From: a bacterium
Lineage (GTDB): Bacteria; Hydrogenedentota; Hydrogenedentia; Hydrogenedentiales; SLHB01
Reading direction: 5' to 3'
DNA length: 11,922 nt
NCBI GenBank assembly: GCA_024231375.1
Contig: JAAEQP010001511.1
Location: forward strand, 1 to 11,922
A program made the position numbers and the translations under genes. Below, in pieces: positions 7,257 to 11,922 of the stretch. The notes beneath the pieces were generated by a model that ran no database searches, was not told the DNA's origin, and saw only the letters and a list, made by a program, of their open reading frames with translations. Numbering within the stretch: position 1 is the stretch's first letter; each line of letters starts with the position of its first letter.

Positions 7257-9002
7257 TCACCGTTCCCTGGAACTGAAACGCCGGAATCCCCAGACACAGA
7301 CCCGGAGCAGCAGGTACCCGAAGTAGACAAAGGCGGCCAGGCTCAAGAGCCATATCAGGACATTGAAGTCCCCGGAGCCGCCCATGCCGCGGGAGGAGAA
7401 GCGCCGCCGCCCGAACCCGCCGCAGATCGCGTAGTAGCCGGTGAACGGCGAGAGGAAGACAACGAACCGCTCGACGCCGCCAAACGACATCCTTGGAAAC
7501 CCGAGAAGTGAGAGTAGGATGTTATACCCCATCAGCACGGGCCCGTACATCACAGTGGCGCCGATGAACACCGCGAAGCTCGCCAGATAGGTGAGGATCA
7601 TCGCCAGCACGGTGCGCCGGCACAGGGTGGACATGAACATGCTGATGGTCAAGGACAGCCACGCCACCACGAGGAGCGTGGGATACCCCGCCCAGACGGC
7701 CGTCATCCGGTCGCCCCAGAACCACGCCGTCAATCCCACCGGCAGCGTCGATAGAATGCAGGCGCCCACCACCGGGGCAATCGACAGAAGCCCGGCAAGC
7801 AATTTCCCGTTGACCACGTCCTCGGGCCGCATAAGCGTCATGCGGAGCATGTCGATGTTGCCCAGTTCGTATTCCTTGGTTACTGCGTTTCCCAGTAGGG
7901 CGGGCGCGGCCAGGGCAACGATGACGAGTTGAAACAGCACCCAGACGCCGTAGCTCTGATTCATGCTGCCGGCCACCAGGCCAATGCCCGCGAAGAACAT
8001 GAGGATGAAGGTGAGATAGAACGCGCGCACCATGCGCGATTCCTGGCCCAGCAATCCCCACCGCAGCTCGCGGACCATCATGGGGTTACGTTCGTCCTCG
8101 ATGGGTTTCTTCCGCTTCATCGGATCAAGCAGGTAGTAGGGGAACGTGTTTCGGCGTGCCTTCAACACCGCCGTGTCGTCGATGGGTTTCTCGGTGCTGA
8201 CGGCCTTCATCTTCGGCGTGCGGCGCAGCGATCGCAGGACCAACGCAAAGCACGCAAGGATGATGGCCGCGTGATATAGCGTACCCATGGCGAGCCGGAA
8301 CGCGGTCATCTGTCCCATGAGCACAGCCTGCAACTCGGTGACGGGCGAACCGATGTAGAACCCTCCGCTGAGGACACTGCCCAGCATGCCCGATCGCCAG
8401 AAGAAGCCCAGGGTCCGGAATGCCACCATGGGCCCCATGATGAACGCCATCATCCCGATGTAACTGACGGTGAGGGCCGCGAAGGCATGACGAAACAGCC
8501 CCGAACACAGGAGTCCGATCATGCTGCATGTAGTCGCGGTCAACAGAACGACGTACAGGACCCCGAACAACTGGGCCCAGTCGACGCCGACGAGAAACGA
8601 CGTGGTCGCCACCACGGGCGCCACGGCCACGACGAGGATCATGTAGAAACCGAGCGCGTTCATCAGTTTCGCGGCGACAATTCCGGACGGACGCACCAGT
8701 GTCAGCGTGAGCATTTCGAAGGTATCTTGCTCTTTCTCCGAAGTCAATGTGCTGGCCGCGAGGGAAGGGATGAACAAGGCGCATCCGCCCATGAGAACCG
8801 CGGTCAGTGCGAACAGAATGCCGGTCGAGGCACTACTCGCGTCACGCAGCAGCGTGTTGTCGTGGGGCCACACGGCCAGCACGCCGAGTATGGCGGAGAT
8901 GGCGAATAGCAGCAGGCACACGAAGGACCAGCGCTTCCGCAGACTGGTGAGCAGTTCGCGCCGCACGATGGCCATGGCCGCCGACTGTGGCATGCGCGGC
9001 AT
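7257..9002 (-). CDS. Permease B: fused-dimer ABC-2 type transporter permease (A/B subfamily)
   Basis: This 581-residue membrane protein has two 6-helix halves. Half 1 has AIVRRELLTSLRKR (11-24), helices near 26-45 and 60-84, and the loop SEKEQDTFEMLTLTLVRP (88-105, K112). The linker holds EKPIDD (271-276), FPYYLLDPMKRK and NPMMVRELRWG (306-316). Half 2 has the loop TKEYELGNIDMLRMTLMRP (375-393, GK 399-400) and FLSPFTGYY (516-524). The EKPIDD and RELRWG motifs are shared with permease A and absent from C-F, where the corresponding position reads E-x-R-Y. The ATG at 9002 has a strong GGAGGAGG site (9017-9010) 7 bases upstream; Met4 and Met10 are possible but less well placed. It is the only permease with independent strong initiation, as expected after the 390-bp repeat gap. 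Substrate unknown. Confidence 0.9.
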   Translation of the reverse strand: MPRMPQSAAMAIVRRELLTSLRKRWSFVCLLLFAISAILGVLAVWPHDNTLLRDASSASTGILFALTAVLMGGCALFIPSLAASTLTSEKEQDTFEMLTLTLVRPSGIVAAKLMNALGFYMILVVAVAPVVATTSFLVGVDWAQLFGVLYVVLLTATTCSMIGLLCSGLFRHAFAALTVSYIGMMAFIMGPMVAFRTLGFFWRSGMLGSVLSGGFYIGSPVTELQAVLMGQMTAFRLAMGTLYHAAIILACFALVLRSLRRTPKMKAVSTEKPIDDTAVLKARRNTFPYYLLDPMKRKKPIEDERNPMMVRELRWGLLGQESRMVRAFYLTFILMFFAGIGLVAGSMNQSYGVWVLFQLVIVALAAPALLGNAVTKEYELGNIDMLRMTLMRPEDVVNGKLLAGLLSIAPVVGACILSTLPVGLTAWFWGDRMTAVWAGYPTLLVVAWLSLTISMFMSTLCRRTVLAMILTYLASFAVFIGATVMYGPVLMGYNILLSLLGFPRMSFGGVERFVVFLSPFTGYYAICGGFGRRRFSSRGMGGSGDFNVLIWLLSLAAFVYFGYLLLRVCVWGFRRFSSRER

Positions 9003-9009
9003 CAGGCGG

Positions 9010-9017
9010 CCTCCTCC
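9010..9017 (-). promoter_or_regulatory. Strong ribosome binding site for permease B
   Basis: The minus strand reads GGAGGAGG at 9017-9010, 7 bases before the ATG at 9002. This is the best Shine-Dalgarno match in the window and fixes the start of permease B. It fits a gene that cannot rely on coupling to the distant upstream stop. Confidence 0.85.
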
Positions 9018-9084
9018 AGAGGGTGGCGAGGAGCGCGGGGCGTCGTGAGGGGAGGCTGCTTGTGTGAAGGGGCAGGCGCTTCCC

Positions 9085-9134
9085 CCCCGTCATGCTGAGC
9101 AACGCGAAGCATCTCGCACTGCGGGGCAGGCGCC
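9085..9134 (+). repeat. Direct repeat arm 1, copy 1 (50 bp)
   Basis: These 50 bases are identical to 9274-9323. They contain GTCATGCTGAGCAACGCGAA, the core of the dispersed repeat, followed by GCACTGCGGGGCAGGCGCC. The core is the inverse of arm 2, so this copy can pair with 9211-9238 around a loop of about 94 bases. Confidence 0.9.
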
Positions 9135-9206
9135 CGTAGGGTGTGTCGAGGTCCGCCGGAGGCGCGCCGAGCACGCACCATTCCCGTCTCCATGCCACCC
9201 GCCGCG

Positions 9207-9240
9207 CGAACGAGATCCTTCACTTCGTTCAGGATGACGC
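9207..9240 (+). repeat. Direct repeat arm 2, copy 1 (34 bp)
   Basis: It matches 9327-9360 at 31 of 34 positions; the three differences lie in CACTTCGTTC versus CGCTACGCTC. Its core is inverted relative to arm 1, so it forms the right side of the first hairpin (9089-9238). Confidence 0.85.
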
Positions 9241-9273
9241 CAAGGCGAGTACCTCCCGCAAAGGACGGCCGAA

Positions 9274-9323
9274 CCCCGTCATGCTGAGCAACGCGAAGCA
9301 TCTCGCACTGCGGGGCAGGCGCC
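9274..9323 (+). repeat. Direct repeat arm 1, copy 2 (50 bp)
   Basis: It is a perfect copy of 9085-9134, offset by 189 bp. Perfect identity suggests recent local duplication or homogenisation. It pairs with the adjacent arm 2 copy. Confidence 0.9.
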
Positions 9324-9358
9324 GGACGAACGAGATCCTTCGCTACGCTCAGGATGAC
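9278..9358. repeat. Large hairpin formed by arm 1 copy 2 and arm 2 copy 2
   Basis: The 28-base arms 9278-9305 and 9331-9358 are complementary at 23 of 28 positions around a 25-base loop. In the minus-strand transcript the hairpin starts about 35 bases after the stop of permease A. It has no T-run, so an mRNA-stabilising or processing role is more plausible than termination. This is inference. Confidence 0.7.
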
Positions 9359-9360
9359 GC
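9327..9360 (+). repeat. Direct repeat arm 2, copy 2 (34 bp)
   Basis: It reads CGAACGAGATCCTTCGCTAC and then GCTCAGGATGACGC, the classic form of the dispersed repeat. It is 31 of 34 identical to 9207-9240 and lies close to the stop of permease A (9393-9395). Confidence 0.85.
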
Positions 9361-9392
9361 GTGGCTCTCCGGCACGACACGTTGAACGCCTT

Positions 9393-11084
9393 CTACACAT
9401 CCTGTTCCTGGTACCTCTTCCAGAGCCGTACCGACAGCATCAGCAGGCCCAGTGAAAGGCAGACGAACACGACCATACTCTGGAGCCAAGTGCCCGTGAG
9501 GGAACCCGTCGCCCGGCCCGAGTCGAAGCAGCTGAAGACGTAGGCCCAAATGGGCGAGAGAAACATACTGACTCGATCGAGTTCGCCGTTGCCCTGACCA
9601 ACAACCATGCTCCCCAGCAGCGCGCACAGCCACACGCCGCCGAATGCCGCGAAGGACAGAAGATATCCCAGCACAAGCGCCGTCGTCGTCGTGCGTGCGA
9701 CCAGTGACGAGAAAAGCCCGAGACTGAGACAGAGAAACGCGCAGACGCCGAGGGTGACGTACCCCGTGAAGATGACCCCGAACGCGCCGGGCTTCCACAA
9801 GATAATTGGAATTGCGGCCAGCACGGACGCCGCGAGCGCGGGCCCGAGCGACATCAGGCCCGCGGCGGCCTTGCCGGTAACCATCTGCTTCGGAGAGAGC
9901 AAGGTCATCCGAAGCATGTCGACGTTGCCCAGTTCGTATTCCTTGGTGAAGCTGTTCGCCAGCAGGGCCGGGGCGATGAACACCAGCAACACCATCTCCC
10001 ACGCAATCCAACCCGCGATCGCCTCGCGCGCCTCCTCGAATCCGATGATGACCAAGGCCGAGAAGATGCACAGCGGGAACACACAGTAGAAGATGCGGAC
10101 GAGGGTGGTCCCTCGACTGAACAGTCCCCAGCGGAGTTCGCGTACGCGCATGGGATTGGCGCCGTCGTCGATCTCCGGCTTTCTGCGCAAGGGATCGATG
10201 AGGTAGAAAGGGAACTGCTTTCGCCGCGCGGCCAATACCTCGGGGTCGTCGATGGGCTTCTCGGTGATCCGCTTGGATGCTCGCGCGTCCCGATACAGCA
10301 GCCGCCGCGACACCAGCAGACAGGCGGCGATGATGCCCAGTTGATAGAGGAGGCCCCCGACGAACCAAGAGGACGACGAAAAGCCTCTGAACCCGAAGAA
10401 GCACCACTCCAACGTGAAGAATGGGCAGAGCACCACGGGAATATTGTCCACCATGTAGCGAGAGAAGCCGGAAACGTCGCAAATCACCCACCATCCCAAC
10501 GTGACGAAGAACGGTGGAACTGATACGAATGCGACGATCAGGGCATAACTGGCGAAGATGGCCAGGAACCCGCGATGAAAGATGGTGGAACTAAGCAATC
10601 CAATCGAGGCGAAGGTGACGTTTGTCAGCAACACGACGGTCATGACGAGGGCCAATTGCACGGCATCCAGGCCGACGCCGAACATCAGGACGCCGACCAT
10701 GGGGAGTGTGGCGACGATCAGCAGCACGTAGATACCCAAGGTATTCATCAGCTTCGATGCGATGATGGACCAGCGCCGCACGAGGGTCATACGGACCAAC
10801 TCGAATGTTCCCTGTTCGCGCTCGGACACGATGGTCCCCGCCGCCAGAGCGGGTACGACAAGCATTCCGCCCACGGTAAGGGCGTACGCCAACACCTTGA
10901 GGATGTCTTCCGACATGCCGCCGACCATATAGACGGGGATGTTGCGCGAGGGCCACACGCTCACTTCGGCGATGGCGCACACGCCCACGAACGCGCCCAG
11001 CCAGACAATGGACCGCGTACGTCGCAGATTCGTCAGCAGTTCCCGTTTGACCAGCGCGAAAGAGGGAAAGGTCATCCCTCCCAC
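9393..11084 (-). CDS. Permease A: fused-dimer ABC-2 type transporter permease (first after the ATPase)
   Basis: This 563-residue integral membrane protein has about 12 predicted helices in two halves. Half 1 has FALVKRELLTNLRR (9-22), helices near 26-44 and 63-85, the coupling loop SEREQGTFELVRMTL (87-101, K111) and helices to about 262. The linker holds EKPIDD (275-280), FPFYLIDPLRRK and NPMRVRELRWG (310-320). Half 2 has helices near 330-350 and 355-378, the loop TKEYELGNVDMLRMTLLSP (380-398, GK 404-405), and FLSPIWAYVF (508-517) before the last helix. It is closest to permease B. The start is GTG at 11084, sharing one base with the ATPase TAG (TAGTG) and preceded by AAGGGGGG (11098-11091) at 6 bases. 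The ATG at 11075 is an alternative but has its purines directly against the codon. It is the most direct partner of the ATPase by position. Confidence 0.9.
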   Translation of the reverse strand: MGGMTFPSFALVKRELLTNLRRTRSIVWLGAFVGVCAIAEVSVWPSRNIPVYMVGGMSEDILKVLAYALTVGGMLVVPALAAGTIVSEREQGTFELVRMTLVRRWSIIASKLMNTLGIYVLLIVATLPMVGVLMFGVGLDAVQLALVMTVVLLTNVTFASIGLLSSTIFHRGFLAIFASYALIVAFVSVPPFFVTLGWWVICDVSGFSRYMVDNIPVVLCPFFTLEWCFFGFRGFSSSSWFVGGLLYQLGIIAACLLVSRRLLYRDARASKRITEKPIDDPEVLAARRKQFPFYLIDPLRRKPEIDDGANPMRVRELRWGLFSRGTTLVRIFYCVFPLCIFSALVIIGFEEAREAIAGWIAWEMVLLVFIAPALLANSFTKEYELGNVDMLRMTLLSPKQMVTGKAAAGLMSLGPALAASVLAAIPIILWKPGAFGVIFTGYVTLGVCAFLCLSLGLFSSLVARTTTTALVLGYLLSFAAFGGVWLCALLGSMVVGQGNGELDRVSMFLSPIWAYVFSCFDSGRATGSLTGTWLQSMVVFVCLSLGLLMLSVRLWKRYQEQDV

Positions 11085-11922
11085 TACAATCCCCCCTTCG
11101 TCACGTGGAGGAACACGTCCTCGAGCGTGCCTTCGTCTTCCTCGAAGAAGAGGACCTTCACGCCCGACTTCATGAGCAGACCCAGAAGGTCGGCCAATTC
11201 GTTTCGGCCGAGGATCGATTCGATATGGAATTCGTTGCCCGATCGCTCGACGTTGCCGATGCCCTTGGCTTCTTCGAGGATCTGGGCCGCCTGGTCCGCG
11301 CCATCCAGCACTTCCAAGCGGATCTCCCGTTCCACGCGGATGCTGTTGAGAATCTCTCTGTAGTTACCGGCTTTCAGCAGCTTCCCGTGCTCGATGATGC
11401 CGATCTTGTTGCACATGTCGCCCAATTCGGAAAGGATGTGCGACGAGATGAGAATGGTCTTGCCCATGTCGCGCAAGGTCTTGAGCAGCTCGCGCATTTC
11501 GATGCGGGCGCGCGGGTCGAGTCCGCTGGCCGGCTCGTCGAGGAGAAGCACTTTAGGATCGTGGAGCAGGGTCTTGGCCAGACAACACCGCTGCTTCATC
11601 CCTCGCGAGAAGGCGCTCACGAAGTCGTCGGCCTTGGTCGTGAGGTCAGTCAACTCAAGCACATCGTCGATGATCGACTTGCGCTTCTTGCGCGGGATCT
11701 TGTAGGCCGCCCCGAAGAAGTCCAGATACTCGCGCAGCCGCATCCCGTCGTACACCCCGAAGGCGTCGGGCATGAACCCGAGCACTTTCTTCACCTCGTA
11801 GGGCTGGTGTACCACGTCGATACCGGCCACAATCGCCTTGCCCGTGGTCGGACGAAGCAGCGTAGACATGATCCGGAGGGTCGTCGTCTTGCCGGCGCCG
11901 TTGGGACCGATGAACCCGAAGA
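11084..11922 (-). CDS. ABC transporter ATP-binding protein (5' end cut by the window edge)
   Basis: This is the cytoplasmic motor that binds and hydrolyses ATP to drive the ABC-2 permeases. About 278 residues are visible, beginning just before Walker A (GPNGAGKTTT, 11908-11879), so only some 25-30 N-terminal residues should be missing. Further motifs, numbered from the first visible residue, are the Q-loop region GFMPDAFGVYDGMRLREYL (48-66), signature FSRGMKQR (104-111), Walker B VLLLDEPASGLDP (124-136) and switch histidine ISSHILSEL (158-166). A C-terminal domain (about 198-278) ends in GTLEDVFLHV, typical of ATPases that serve ABC-2 permeases. The signature is the SRGMKQR variant, and the Q-loop glutamine position reads Asp (MPD). 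It overlaps permease A by one base, so joint expression is likely. An internal ATG (11869) lies after Walker A and cannot be the true start. Confidence 0.95.
   Translation of the reverse strand, partial: FGFIGPNGAGKTTTLRIMSTLLRPTTGKAIVAGIDVVHQPYEVKKVLGFMPDAFGVYDGMRLREYLDFFGAAYKIPRKKRKSIIDDVLELTDLTTKADDFVSAFSRGMKQRCCLAKTLLHDPKVLLLDEPASGLDPRARIEMRELLKTLRDMGKTILISSHILSELGDMCNKIGIIEHGKLLKAGNYREILNSIRVEREIRLEVLDGADQAAQILEEAKGIGNVERSGNEFHIESILGRNELADLLGLLMKSGVKVLFFEEDEGTLEDVFLHVTKGGL
11091..11098 (-). promoter_or_regulatory. Ribosome binding site deciding the GTG start of permease A
   Basis: AAGGGGGG on the minus strand lies inside the last ATPase codons, 6 bases before the GTG at 11084. The same site would be 15 bases from the alternative ATG at 11075, so GTG is favoured. 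Confidence 0.6.

Larger units (their letters stand above)
9003..9392. other. 390-bp intergenic gap filled with two inverted pairs of a dispersed repeat
   Basis: This is the only sizeable break in the gene train. It lies between the TAG of permease A and the ribosome binding site of permease B. It holds two copies each of two repeat arms, arranged arm 1, arm 2, arm 1, arm 2. Translated short frames read VILSVAKDL / VILNEVKDL / MLRVAQHD. I recall this as the signature of a very common dispersed intergenic repeat in environmental bacteria, often misannotated as small proteins. No promoter, gene or terminator with a T-run is evident. The operon transcript probably reads through and folds into two large hairpins. 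Confidence 0.75.

Noticed and set aside
5543..7330. Longer form of permease C starting at 7330
   Set aside because: It would overlap permease B by 74 bp and add a Ser/Gly/Cys-rich tail absent from the paralogs. The ATG at 7255 has a ribosome binding site and aligns with D-F.
9143..9385. 80-residue plus-strand frame in the same gap (NEILHFVQDD / NEILRYAQDD)
   Set aside because: It is also translated repeat, on the opposite strand, with no domain.
9002..9400. 132-residue minus-strand frame reading VILSVAKDLVR / VILNEVKDLVR / MLRVAQHD
   Set aside because: It is a translation of the inverted repeat arms. The repeated peptide is a by-product of the DNA repeats, a known source of false small proteins.
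11084..11869. ATPase starting at the internal ATG 11869
   Set aside because: That start would remove Walker A, which is encoded in the same frame just upstream to the window edge. The gene is simply cut by the window.

Overview
The window is about 11.9 kb of GC-rich DNA from a bacterium. It holds one uninterrupted gene train, all on the minus strand, so transcription runs from right to left. Read in that direction it starts with the truncated end of an ABC transporter ATPase. Six large ABC-2 type membrane permeases follow, called A to F here. No other gene type is convincing. The lineage cannot be fixed from this content. GC-rich, long multi-permease operons and the two intergenic repeat types fit uncultured groups such as Planctomycetota, Hydrogenedentota, Armatimonadota or Acidobacteriota, but that is a weak inference.

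Layout from right to left: ATPase (11922-11084, 5' end outside the window); permease A (11084-9393); a 390-bp gap with two inverted pairs of a dispersed repeat (9003-9392); permease B (9002-7257); permease C (7255-5543); permease D (5550-3802); permease E (3809-2025); permease F (2032-320); and a noncoding tail (319-1) with G-tract repeats and inverted repeats. Apart from the repeat-filled gap, neighbouring genes overlap by 1 or 8 bp or lie 1 bp apart, so translation is probably coupled along the train.

All six permeases are 563-594 residues long, about twice the usual 6-helix ABC-2 subunit. Each shows the same landmarks twice: a basic entry segment (RELL or QRDL in half 1, NPxxxxExR in half 2), two membrane helices, a charged cytosolic loop of the form ERExxTxxxLxxTLxxP...GK (coupling-helix region), four more helices, and an SP-containing segment. 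Each therefore looks like a fused pseudo-dimer with about 12 helices. A and B form one subfamily and C to F another. D and E are a recent tandem duplication, and E differs in length by 12-bp-unit expansions.

In the simplest model the ATPase energises all six permeases, either as alternative partners or as parts of larger assemblies. The substrate cannot be read from the sequence. What stands out is the expansion of fused-dimer permeases behind one visible ATPase.
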